Source: Lasiosphaeris hirsuta (taxonomy: Eukaryota; Ascomycota; Sordariomycetes; Sordariales; Lasiosphaeriaceae). From it: 64,000 nt of DNA. The position numbers and the translations under genes are program-made. The notes below the pieces were generated by a model, which ran no database searches, was not told where the DNA came from, and saw only the letters and a program-made list of their open reading frames with translations. Shown in pieces: positions 11,004-21,723 of this stretch. Positions within the stretch are counted from its first letter, which is position 1; every line of letters begins with the position of its first letter. Location: the NCBI GenBank assembly GCA_030549175.1, contig JAUKUA010000001.1, positions 1,364,001 to 1,428,000 on the forward strand. The letters are read 5' to 3'.

Positions 11004-11221
11004 CCATTACAACCCACGATATCAATTCGCTGGCCATGTGAACAGCTAGAGAGAAGAAGAAAGAAGTAGGCAAAAACCCAGCGCTGAATCGGAAAAAGCG
11101 GAATCGAACCACCTCTTGCTTCTACTCCTGCCCGCGACCCCAATCTCACCAACACCACCATCCCGGCGCCTTTTCTCTTACGAACAAGCTCCCACATGCC
11201 AAACTGTCAAATACCACTGGG

Positions 11222-14200
11222 TCAAGGTCCGAGCCTCGACTGCCCCCCTCCACCCCTCGGCACGATGCTACTTACTCCAGAGGGCGGTGGTGCGTTGGCA
11301 GTGCCATGATACATGTCTGACTTTCTCTGGCTCTTCCAAAAGTCAATCGCTTCAATGACATCCTCACCACGTTCATCCTCGTATGCCAATATAATCTATG
11401 CACTCATTAGCAGGTCGTTTGAAAAATTCATAGCTGTAGAGCCCACCTCGTGTGTACTGCTGTGCAGCATGCGGATGTTCTTATGCGGTACAATATGTAC
11501 CGATAAGTTGTCAATATGCCTCAGCTCAATAAAGTTTGGCTCAAACGCCAGGATCCACGGGTAGCTCAACGCAAACGCTTGCGGCGTACCCTCCCAGTCA
11601 AGCCTCCACTCGGGCCGCGCCCGCCAACCGTTCCTGTTGATGAAGAACGAGAACTCGCTGTAATTGAGCAGGAACTCCCCGTTGAGTCTCTCAATGTGGA
11701 TCGGCTTGACGCCCTCCTTCCTAGCAACAAAGTCAAGTGACGTGTCGGCCTGGTCAAGCAAGGACTGCGTCTCGAGCGTCTCGAGGCTCACCACTTCAAA
11801 CCCGCGCGCGCACCCCACACAAAGCTTAGATTTGAGAAAGTGGACCGAGCTCGATTCGGTAGGGATGTAAAATTCCTTAAACGGCTTGAGCCCGTCCTGA
11901 CCAGCGCCGAACACCCTGCTCAGGCCTCTCTGCCCTCCAGTTCTTGACATGGCATCGTTCGGCTCATACACCTTTATTGTTGTCGACAAAGCAGAGCTCT
12001 TGACACAGCACACTAGGTGGTGACCGAGGCAGATGCCTGTCTTGAAGAAGTTGCAGTGGCTCTGGATCTTCTTGCCCCGCTTAGATGAAATGAGCTCGTT
12101 TGGATCTAGAGCGGAGAGCTGGTAGGAATAGAGTGATCTGTTAGAAAGTACCAACAGAAGCTGATACTCTTCAAGGACGTCCACTTGTGTCACGTTTTGT
12201 ACGTCTATGACCCGCTTCGGGGGTGCTTCCTTGTCCCTTGATCTGCGGTCTGAGACGTAGATGCCATTGTCCGTTCCATATATTAGCTTGCGGCCGCCAT
12301 CTGTGCATTTGTTAGTATATCACCTCTACAAGTGTCATCATACTTGGCACATACCGAATGGCGCAGCACAGTTGACCTTGTTCTGGCTTGAGAAAAAGCC
12401 GGCCGATATGATAGTTGTATTGAGGAAGTCGGCCCGGGCCCTCAAGCGCTGCTGAGCCGTGTCGATGAATTCGAGCCACTTCTGCCGGGCCGTTTGGTTG
12501 GCGGCATACAGAGTTAGCTCGTAGCCATTCTTGCCAAGATGTCGGAAGGTGATTGGCCAGCCATCTCCCTTCTTCGCCTCATTTCCGGAGGTGCGGAGAG
12601 CAGGAAGCAGGCTTGATGACGATCTTTTGACAGAGCCTGACTGAGGGATGACTTCTTCCATTTCTTTGATCGAGAGCAACTCTAAGGGGATGGGCTGCAC
12701 ACCGTGTTAGCATTTCGATTTGTATATCTGTAGCATTGTATTTGTTGGTCCTCACCCTGCGGTACGCCTTCATCTCCTCAATCTTGCCGATTTGCTTCAG
12801 CCGTACGAGAAGTACGGCATGATCGAACAAGAATGCTGTGATGTCCGCCTGTTCTGTGGGCGACTTCTTCAGCTGACTCTTGAAGACAAGCTCTCGGCCC
12901 TCATCTGTGAGTTTAAGGTCCACTTTCTCATTTGGACGGAACTTGAGCTGCTCATGTAGACGCCGGAGATTAAAGCGGTTCTCGGCCTTGCCTGATTCGG
13001 TATTCACCCTGCTCAGCAAGTCCCTGATCATGACGAGAACCTTGGGAATGTCGGCCTTATCTGGATTGTCGTCCTCTGTAAACTTCAACACATTCTCGAG
13101 GAGTAGCGGGTATCGAGCTAGTCTCGTCGTAGGCTTCGTTAGGTAACCGTTGAGTTCCAACTTCCTCGACTCCCTCCGCCGTTCGACATCGTCCACAAAC
13201 TTGGCGAACTCCTTGTTGATCGACCGCTCGTTCTCAAACTCGAACTTTCCTTCCAGCTGCTTGCTTCCGTAGTAAATAAATGGCTCGAACTGAGGCACGA
13301 ACTCCAAGAAGATGTCTCCGACGTTCTTGACGACCGGGTGTTTCTGCTGTCTTTCCGTGAGGGACTTGGCAAACCGAGAGCTGACTGCGTGAATACTTGG
13401 AGGGTCGGTAATGTTGCTGAATATATTTCGTACGACGCGCTCCCGGCGCTGTGGCGGAATCGCCGACATGCCGTTAATCTTTCCCTTGAGTGGCAATATC
13501 CAAAAGTCCCTGAGGTACTCGAGATCCTTGACGAAGTCTCGCTCTGTGTAAAATATCTCGGAAATCACCTCCTGTCGCTTCTTTTCTTTGTCGGTGATGC
13601 TATCCGCAATTTCCTTAGGGACGCTGTTGATCCAGAGCTTCTGTTCGTCCGTCTGATCGACATCGTCGTCGTGCAGCGTAGCGTCTCCCTCCTTCCTCAA
13701 ACCAGGACCTGCCTTGAGGTTTAATCTCGAAACCTGTTCTAACCGTCGCGGGCATGCTATCGAGTAGCACAGCTGATCCTTAGTGCAGGTGGGCGAGTAG
13801 CACTCAGAAAGTAAGACAAATACTCCATTGACTGCGGGTTTCTCCTCCGTCTCCTCCGTCATGGTTTCCCGGAATTGGTACATCTCGTAGGTTGAGTCTC
13901 GTAAACGGTGCTCGTATGTGACATCGTGGAAGAATTTTTGCGCATCTAGGGCTCGACCAAGGAGTAAGGCCAGATTTCTATCCGTTGTCCTAATAATGTA
14001 GGAAAGGACATCGACGGCTTCCGCGCCGCTGAACGCGAGCTTGTATGTCAGCTCGTTCTTCGTCCTATCACCTACAACTATCTTCCGCCGGAAGCACTCG
14101 GCAACGCGGGAGAGCAGAGCCGGATACACAATCGGAGGCCTGATTTTTGCTGTTGGTGGGCGCTCGCTGTTGACAGAGCCAGAGACCGACGGCCGATGCA

Positions 14201-15284
14201 CCAGTGTTTGCGTCTCCGTCCTGTCAGATAGAGCGATCGACGGGGCTATAGTTGAAACCATTGACATAGTCCTGCCATCGGTGCCGGGCGATGCCATGCT
14301 CATACCTCTCGTTTGGGCACCAGGCGCGTACGCATTTGGGTATGCAGTATTGGGTCCCATCTGGCCAGCGGCCATGGATGCATGCTCGGGTGAGGTGGGT
14401 CCAACGCCCGGCGGCCTCCGGTTTGGAATCACCCGTCCACTCATAGTCTGGTGGGCATCGCGATCGTACGAATTGTAGCCCGTCATCGACATGGACCGAT
14501 CCTCCGTGTGTCTCTCCGGCACAACCCGGCCCTGCGCGGTTGTTCGGGATGAGGGCGTGTTGTACTGGGCGTGCCGAATCGCATTCACTGGGGCTTGCTG
14601 GTGGTAAGCCTGCGGCGGGGGGGTATACGCTGGCTGCCTCGGAGCGCTCGCAAGAGACTGTGACCGATAGGGGTCGGAGTTCATGGCAGGCGCGGGGGGG
14701 CCTCCTCCATGAAACCTCTGCGAGGGGTTTCGTGGTGGTGGCCCGTTGTCGTAGTAGCCCTGGGATGGCGGGCCTCGCACCGACTCTGTTCGTGGCGGCA
14801 TTCCCTGGCGCTGCGGTTGGTGGTACTGCTGTTGCGGCGGCATCATAGACCCCTGACCCGGGCCCGGGTATGGTCGCCGTGGCTGCTGCTGCTGCTGCAT
14901 GTACTGAGGCGATGGAACTTGCCCGCTAGACGCGGAGCGCTGACCCTGATAGTAGCCATTTCCCATGCTGCCGTCCATCGGGCGCCGTGGCAGCGGATCC
15001 GAGTATCCCTCTCCTCCCCCCCTCTGCGGCGACGGTCGTGGGGGAGGCTGCCGTTGCATGCCTGATGTATTCGACATGCTTGAAACGCTCGACGACATAG
15101 TTTGTGTGCGTTCACTCTGTATCAGAGACGGCGGGGGAACTGAGGAGGTCATGGTCTGCGACCGGCCCGGAGGCGGTGCAGCACCAAAGATGTTGGAAAA
15201 GGCGGCATCTCGCTGGAAGTTGTTGGCAGAACCGTACTGGTTTGGCCGCTGGGGCGGCATTCGATCTTGCTGGTAGTCGGCCAT
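11222..15284 (-). CDS. ROM2: Rho1 guanine nucleotide exchange factor (ROM2 type)
   Basis: Four exons: 15284-12756, 12694-12355, 12300-11447 and 11395-11222. The introns are 61, 54 and 51 bp, all GT-AG, and the frame is kept throughout, giving 1298 residues. In order: a long Pro/Gln/Ser-rich disordered N-terminus (1-380); a DEP-like domain (about 385-475); a Dbl-homology RhoGEF domain (about 565-760, beginning KKRQEVISEIFYTERDFVKDL); a PH domain (about 790-935); and a CNH (citron) domain (about 955-1260) with GRKLIYGTDNGIYVSD and NGIY-type blades. This architecture is that of yeast Rom2/Rom1 and fission yeast Rgf1-3, activators of Rho1 in the cell-wall integrity pathway at the plasma membrane. 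The extreme C-terminus (after DVIEAIDFWK) depends on the last small intron, which restores homology-like sequence. The start MADYQQD is the first ATG of the open frame. Confidence 0.93.
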
Positions 15285-16917
15285 TTTCCTACGTCGCTGG
15301 TGGGGGCAAACTGGCGTTAGCGATCCATTAATCCTAATTATGCTTTCTACTCGACCTAGTTCTGCATGTATTTTCTCCGTACAGGAAGCTACAGGAGCTA
15401 CGGGCAGCCAGCCAGCAGGGCGGGGAGAACGCGGGTCTGCTGCGTGCTGCTCGATGGAGACTCAGGGTCCCAGATGGTTTGCAATCAAAAGTGGAGAAAG
15501 TGGTGAACTTACTCGCGTCTCGGCGTCGACGGGCTGCCGACTACCCTGACCCGGAATTGCCTGTGAGAAGTGCCCAGCAGCGGCGGCGATATTGTCGCTG
15601 GTCGGTCGCTGGTGGTGTGGTCGGGCGCAGTGTGGTGTCGTGGGACTGTATAAAGGCACTGGAGGACTGTGGAGGAGGATGGGCGACGTCCTTTCGACGA
15701 CGTTTCCGGCTGTGACACGGACGGGGGAGTGACGTTATTGGGGGCCGGCGGACTTGATCCCCTAACAGATTTTTTGGCCTGCTTGCCGTGTAGCGTGTGC
15801 AGCGTGTGCCAGTGTGCAGTGTGCAGCTGGGGGATGGTTGGAGGAACAATCCTGCAGTCTATCCGAATCAAGCAGGCAGCTACAAGGGATACTTTGGAAA
15901 TTCCAAAGCCTAGATTATCGCCTGCCCTTCTCCGTTGAAGCCTACTACTTGAAGGGTTGGAGGCTGGACGTGAGGCGAAAGAAACAGTCGAAACAGGTGC
16001 TCGCCATGGCAGCGACGGGACGGGAGCGATGCAGGAAGCGCAGCTTGTCAGGCCCCGAAATGCATTTCACGATCCACTAAATCCAAGCTCCGCTGATGGC
16101 CCATCGACGACCCTGGTTGGACGACCCCCTGTTCCCGAATTTCTGCTCCTCGCCTGGCAAAGCCGGGCCTGACTGAGATAAGAAGGCGACAAGAGCAAGA
16201 TAATAGCCTGTGCTTGTTCATCGTCTAAATCACACGTCGAACGAGAACAATTGGGAGGGCTAATTTTCCACATTGGGCAGAAAACCCGCAAAATATATCG
16301 AGAAGTGCATCGGTTGGGCGTTGTAAAAACAAGCCTTTGCATGTGCAACCCTACCTAATCTCCTAAGATCTACGGATACTATGAGCACCGTTTATCGTTT
16401 ATCGCGAGGCCTCTTTTCGTCACGGCGTCTCTAGGCAGTTAAGAAACGCCGTGCGGTCGGGTGCGTGTGCATTCATAACAACGGCGGTTCACGTCAAGCT
16501 CGATGCCGCTACAGTCGCAGGAAGCGGAAAAATAGTCTATTGCAGTTCCATTACAGGTTGACGGCTACCTTGATCATAATGTAGCACTTGGTGCACCTCC
16601 ACGGCCAAGCATCAAGGCACCTGCAGGACAATTCCGGGCAGGGAGGGGAAGGAGCGGACGGGTGGGGGATGGATGACATATCACGTGATGTGGGAGTTGG
16701 CTCCTCATCTTTGAAAGTGGAGCTCTCTTGACCTGGCTTTGCGTGTGCGTTGTAGCTGCGCCGCGCAAGGTACTCAAAAAGCAGACAGCTCCCCGTCGCC
16801 ATCCAGTCCACGACACTGTGAGCTTGCTTCGCTCCGCAACGCCCTTCGCCGCCCCTATCTTAGGCTTCCTATAATTCTCCTGCAAGGATTGCCTAGATCC
16901 CATCGACGTTGCCCACA
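15285..16917. promoter_or_regulatory. Divergent upstream region, ROM2 / VMA11
   Basis: About 1.6 kb between two divergent starts. On the ROM2 side there are GT...AG signals upstream of the start (a GTAAGTTCACC donor around 15505-15515) compatible with an intron in the 5' leader; I cannot confirm this. Minus- and plus-strand open frames at 15340-16172 overlap and have no motifs. Confidence 0.4.
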
Positions 16918-17908
16918 ATGGCAGAATCAGAGCTGAGCCCGAAATTCGCGCCGTTCATTGGCATGGTAAGCACCGCTGAATCCTGAGGCCGGCAGCATCC
17001 CGGTTAGCCGTGCCCAGAAACATCATGGTATAATACGCGGCTTTACTGACAGTTGTTTTCTTTTTCAGGGCGGCATCGCAGCAGCCATGATCTTCGGCAG
17101 TACGACCTCCTATCTGCCTTTCCCCGCCATCACTCTCCGAGCATACCCTATGATACCCCTTTACCTCGCATTCCGCAACGGCTGACAATAGCATCACAAC
17201 TTTTAGGCATGGGAGCCGCATATGGCACCGCAAAATCGGGCATTGGTATTGCAGGCGTGGGAACCTTTCGGCCGGATCTGATCATGAAAGTGAGAGCCCC
17301 TGAACTATACAACGAGAAAGATCGAGGGAGGGAAAACGGATGACGACGACTACTGCATCAATACTTTCCCTACGGGATGAAAGAGGCCCAGGATTTTGTG
17401 CTAACATGAGCCCATAGTGCCTCATTCCCGTTGTCATGTCCGGTATCATCGCCGTCTACGCCCTTGTCGTCTCGGTCCTCATCGCCCAGGATCTTGCGCC
17501 CCCGTCGTCGGGAGCCAACTACAGCTTGTTCAAGTCCGCCACCCTATCCCAGTTTTCGTGCAGGCATTAGCAAATTCCTTTGCAAGCAGATACTGCCCAA
17601 TTATTTCCGATACAGAAACTGACGCATGGTGCCGTTTAGTGGTTTCATGCATTTGGCGTGCGGTCTCTCGGTTGGTCTCACCGGTCTTGCTGCTGGTTAC
17701 TGTATCGGTATCGTGGGCGACAAAGGTGTCCGATCATACATGCTTCAGTCCAGAGTCTTCGTCGGCATGGTTTTGATTCTCATTTTCGGTGAAGTACTTG
17801 GACTCTACGGGTAAGCAACTGGATGGAGATAGCTGAAGAACGATTGCCCGCTGACTTAGATATAGCCTAATCGTCGCCCTTATCCTCAACACCAAGAGCA
17901 AGGGTTAA
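16918..17908 (+). CDS. VMA11: V-type ATPase proteolipid subunit c' (VMA11)
   Basis: Six exons: 16918-16965, 17069-17099, 17207-17289, 17418-17533, 17640-17810 and 17866-17908. The introns are 103, 107, 128, 106 and 55 bp, all GT-AG. Exons total 492 nt, giving 163 residues. The product has four membrane helices of the Vo rotor ring. Helix 4 carries the proton-binding glutamate in [12 protein letters not shown]. The ending NTKSKG and the [18 protein letters not shown] segment point to the c' isoform (VMA11) rather than c (VMA3), where helix 4 reads FAEVLGLYG. It acts in the vacuolar and Golgi membrane, pumping protons. The gene is intron-dense, with half of the locus spliced out. Confidence 0.95.
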
Positions 17909-18893
17909 TCTGCTTGACATGCGGCGGAACAGAGCAGGGTGTACAAAATGTGTACCAGAAAGAGCAAGACCAAGTGACAGGATGGTTGTGATTAATCGCA
18001 TTTGGCCTGGCGTTGTCGGATGTGTATATTGTTTTGTAGCCGCATAGAGAAGGCTTGATGGGTTAACCGGGCACAGGAATGAGGTCACAATTCATATCTT
18101 CCCAATCTTCACCAGCCAACCACTCATGATCCTTTTCGCCCTTGCAACACCGCAGGTCGCTGAGTCAGATCATGCCGACGTGTTTCGCCAGTTTAAATAA
18201 CCCTTCGCATCCTATGTAAGTCAAGAAGGAGCCAGTTCCTCTTTTTAGCTGTCTCCCGAAACTGATATCAAAGTAGCAAATGTAAGCGTGATCCTCTCGA
18301 TCTCTCTCTCTCTCTCTCTTTCACACACACAGGCACTATATTCAATGTATTCCCAAGGCGTCTTGCCCTTATTTAATTGACTAGTATCAAACTATGGCAG
18401 TTATATGAATGAGAGAGAGGACAGAATTGTTCTCAACCGCCATCTAGTGAGTCGAGTCAATGCAAGAGGCTGTTGAAAACGCCCTACGGTGATGTTGCTG
18501 CAACGATGCCAGGAAAACAAAGATATCCGCCCATTCCTACGACCGATGATGATGAATAGACTTATGGTAGCTCCCGTCCGAGAAAGTGATAGCAGTCGGA
18601 ATGAATGAAGGAGAATCGAGATAAACCAAGCGGAACGCAATGTACCCCGAACCACAGAAATTGGGGCAAGATCAATAAGCCGCCACCTTCGCGCCGAACC
18701 ATGAAAACAAAAGAAAGATGCACCGGGATCTGATCCTCGTTCAATGCGCTCAGCCTGCAAACCACTCAAAACCTTTCGCAGCCTTATTCCCCAGTCGACA
18801 TTCACCTCGCCCTACTCTCGTTCGTCGCGCAGGAGGAATCCAGCTATGGACCAGTTACCCACCCGGACCAAAGCCTTTACTCCTCCCTCATTC
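17909..18893. other. Intergenic, convergent 3' regions
   Basis: About 1 kb between the VMA11 stop and the stop of the minus-strand hypothetical gene. It contains a (TC)n microsatellite at 18301-18319 followed by (CA)n at 18322-18331. Open frames 18401-18805 (minus) and 18718-19128 (plus) show no motif. Confidence 0.5.
18301..18331. repeat. TC/CA microsatellite
   Basis: About nine TC units followed by TTTCACACACACA. A simple-sequence repeat in intergenic DNA. Confidence 0.85.
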
Positions 18894-19745
18894 TTATCTC
18901 CCCCTCACGGGCATTGACAGCCTCCCCGGCCTTGAAAACACCACCGGGGCCGACGGCGACGCAAAACTCATCCCACGCCCTGCACCAGCCACAGACCCGT
19001 TACCACCCAACTCCCCCAGAAAGAAATCCCACCTTCGATCTTCCCGAATCAAGACCTCATCTCCCACATGCTCCCTCGCCAGGCGCTCGCGCCGCGCCCG
19101 CGCCGCGGCCTCCTCGCCAACAAGATAGGGGTCCTCGAGCGGACGCATGCGGTTGCGCTCTTCCTCCTCGATGCGGTCCAGCACCGCGCGCTTGATGCCC
19201 TCGAGCCGCGACATGTTTGAACTAGTCGTCTGGGCAGTCACGCGCCGCAGGGCAACAGAGTGGTAGTGACGAGCGGTGGGGTTGGAGCTGATAGTGGACC
19301 AGGACGGGATGCGAAATTGAGAGAGGGAGGGGACGTCGGAGGCGCGTCGGATCGGTCCGGTCGGAACCGGAGGCAAGCCTTGGCGTGGAGCCGAGCCGGG
19401 TCGGATGGGCTCCGGGCTGAGGAGCGGGGTTGGTGGGGAGCGGGCAGGCGGCGAGTAGGGCGGGACGGGCTCGGGGTTGTGCACGGTCGAATGGTACGAA
19501 GGGGCTTCGGAAGCTGAGGTTGTGTGAGCGGACTCCTGAAGGCGAGGCGCCGAGCGGGGAGGGGGAGATGTCCGGTGATGCAATTTCACGGCTGCATAAT
19601 GACGGACCAAGAAACGGGGCAGTTGGTACTCACTGTAGGAGGGCGCGGCCGAGCGGATCGAGGCGGTTTCAAAGTCCTCCGGGCTAATAGTCTCGATCAC
19701 CGCAGGGGCGTAAGGGGGCGCACTCATGTCCACCATAGATGCCAT
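18894..19745 (-). CDS. Proline-rich hypothetical protein
   Basis: Best model: exon 1 19745-19634 and exon 2 19513-18894, 243 residues, with a 120-bp intron (GTGAGT...ACCTCAG). Reading straight through is also open (283 residues), but the donor is a perfect GTGAGT. Splicing also produces a natural repeat-like stretch, SYTSEAPSYHST, so the intron is likely real. The N-terminal half is rich in Pro, Ser and Tyr (NPEPVPPYSPPARSPP). The C-terminal half has an acidic and basic helical segment (RLEGIKRAVLDRIEEEERNR, about 155-180) and WDFFLGEL. No signal peptide or membrane segment is seen, and no domain is recognised. It resembles conserved fungal disordered proteins of unknown function. Confidence 0.7.
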   Translation of the reverse strand: MASMVDMSAPPYAPAVIETISPEDFETASIRSAAPSYSEYQLPRFLVRHYAAVKLHHRTSPPPRSAPRLQESAHTTSASEAPSYHSTVHNPEPVPPYSPPARSPPTPLLSPEPIRPGSAPRQGLPPVPTGPIRRASDVPSLSQFRIPSWSTISSNPTARHYHSVALRRVTAQTTSSNMSRLEGIKRAVLDRIEEEERNRMRPLEDPYLVGEEAAARARRERLAREHVGDEVLIREDRRWDFFLGELGGNGSVAGAGRGMSFASPSAPVVFSRPGRLSMPVRGR

Positions 19746-21723
19746 GATGTCGCGACAGGCGTTGTTCTCGCGTTGGAGATGTGCGGTTTAGGGAGAGAGA
19801 GAGAGGGTGAGGGTGAGGGTAGGGCTAAGCAGTCGGTAACCAAGAACTCGGGCTCGGTAACTTGTTGAACCAGCCGAGGAATGTGAGACGGCAACAAGTA
19901 GACTCCGATTGTAGGTATTCTAGCGGCACGGCAACAGGCAGCATCTAAGCGAGACGGCAAGCAAGAGTTGGGGAGGAAACTGGGTCAACCGACTCAAACC
20001 CAGTCTCTGCGCACTGTCACGGAGAGCCTGGTGGTTTTATGTTTTTGTTTTCCGCTCAACGGGACAACAGAGACCACGGCTGCAGTGACACGTGAGATAT
20101 GCAGGAGAGGTCAAGAAGGGATCACCTAATTGGGAGGTTGGGCTTCGCAGGGCGGCCACACCTATCTACTCGGGGATTGGTGTAGGTCCGGTCCTGCGAG
20201 GGGGGTGGTATTCTCGAAGAAAGCAAGGGGAGCGAGGAAGCACGAAGGGACAGGACGCCAACAGCTTGCATCCTTGGGTGCGCATGGCGGCCAAGATAAA
20301 GCTCGTCTACTGGCTCGTCGTCATTATCTCATGGCCCGGTGCAATCAGCTAAATGTGATGGTGGGGAGAAGGGGGGTGTCTGGGGCGTATGGGGGGAGGG
20401 GGCGGGGTTGGCTGTGGGGTCTTCGCGCAACTTTCCAGCTTCCATCTGCTCACTCATTCTTATGTGTTGCCCGTTGCGTCTCCTGTACCCTGTATGTACG
20501 CTGTTTGTACATCGCCGCGCGGGTGCGGTGTGACTGCACCTGTTGGTTGTGCCGCACAGCCATATGATGTTCGGCATACACCATCTTAGTGATTTGTTTC
20601 TTGCATTTTGATCAGATGGCCCTCCCGCCCATTTCCATGTCTTAAAGGAGTGCCCTCCCTCGTGGGTTACTGATAAGCCTTGACAAGTCTGACGGTCTGG
20701 ACAAATGTGCTATGTAAGTTAAACTCAGAAACCGCCAAGCTCCAACGACCCGTAACCATCTGGTAGACGGTGTCTCTTGCTCGCCACCGTCCGCACTGCG
20801 GAGGAGTATAGATCCGCCTCCGAGCTCTCCAGATCAGGGAGTTGTCATTCGGCTCACAATGGGGGAAACTTGTTTCCGGGTGGCTGCAAAAAAAAAAAAA
20901 AAAAAAAAAGGGGGTACATGAAGCTAACGTCGGGAACAGGAGGTCAATGAGAATTGAAACCTGTAAATTCAAGTACCGCACTCCAAAGTTGTGACGTTCA
21001 AGTTGTGCTTGTGTTCATTCGGGTTGGTTGTTTGAATGCCTCAACGCTGTCGATGCCATCGTGCATCCTCGGCCAAAAACAAGTTGGTATCCACGTATCG
21101 ATGGCCTGTCATACTCTGACGTCTGCGACATGGCAGATCTATCAATGCATCTCCGTGAGGAGCGGGGAAGGACTGCACAGCCACGTCTGTCAAGCATCGC
21201 AAGAACTGCGTACTCGCAGCAAGATGCTCGCTGTCATTGGTGGCGGCAAACTCGCGGCTTGAGACACCCGGACGTCCGGAAGAAGAGTAACAACAAAATC
21301 CAAAGTTCCAAAGGTTGAAATTACGATGGTCACCGAGGTCACAATTAGCCGTGGGCTGTGGGTGTTTGCATATCGTTAAACGTAGCCCTCCGCCCACTGC
21401 CCCATCTCGAGAGGTGAGGCAACCTCCCCCCAATAGAAGTTGGCACAAAGTAGACAAGGAACAAGAAATCAGGCACGTGCCTCGACCCCTCAGGCCCCAC
21501 ATGGCTAGCGAAGGCACCTCCCTCGTGCAGCGCAAGAGCATCCCTGTTGTTGCCGCCGGGCTCCAAATGCCTGCCGCCGCTTACGGAGCCTTCCGGTTGC
21601 CATCGGCACGAGACAGAGCTAGAGTCAACAACACCCAACCCTTCTGCCTGGGAAAGCGACGGGCTTGAAGTGTTCTCCAAGTTTGTTTTCTAAAACAAAG
21701 CCCCATACACCGGTGACGACACA
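19746..21723. other. Intergenic between two divergent genes
   Basis: About 2 kb. It contains G-rich repeats (GAGGGTGAGGGTGAGGGTAGG, about 19803-19824) and a 22-A run at 20888-20909. Overlapping open frames at 20092-20589, 21041-21541 and 21315-21680 on both strands lack motifs. The last part should hold the promoter of the phosphoesterase gene. Confidence 0.5.
20888..20909. repeat. Poly-A homopolymer (22 nt)
   Basis: An uninterrupted A run between TGGCTGC and GGGGGTACATG. Confidence 0.9.

Larger units (their letters stand above)
8089..11221. other. Long intergenic region, no gene recognised
   Basis: About 3.1 kb between the start of the small minus-strand gene and the ROM2 stop. Open frames at 8833-9120, 8898-9338, 9141-9572 and 10691-11041 overlap on opposite strands. 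They are driven by GC-rich or low-complexity sequence, and none shows a domain. The region contains a 17-G run (9096-9112) and a 35-A run (10966-11000). It probably combines a promoter, a 3' UTR and non-coding DNA. Confidence 0.55.

Noticed and set aside
18718..19687. Plus-strand frames opposite the 18894-19745 gene
   Set aside because: They are antisense shadows; the minus strand has consistent proline-rich coding and a canonical intron.
20888..20909. Poly-A as a retrotransposon tail
   Set aside because: There is no reverse-transcriptase or SINE-like sequence upstream and no visible target-site duplication.
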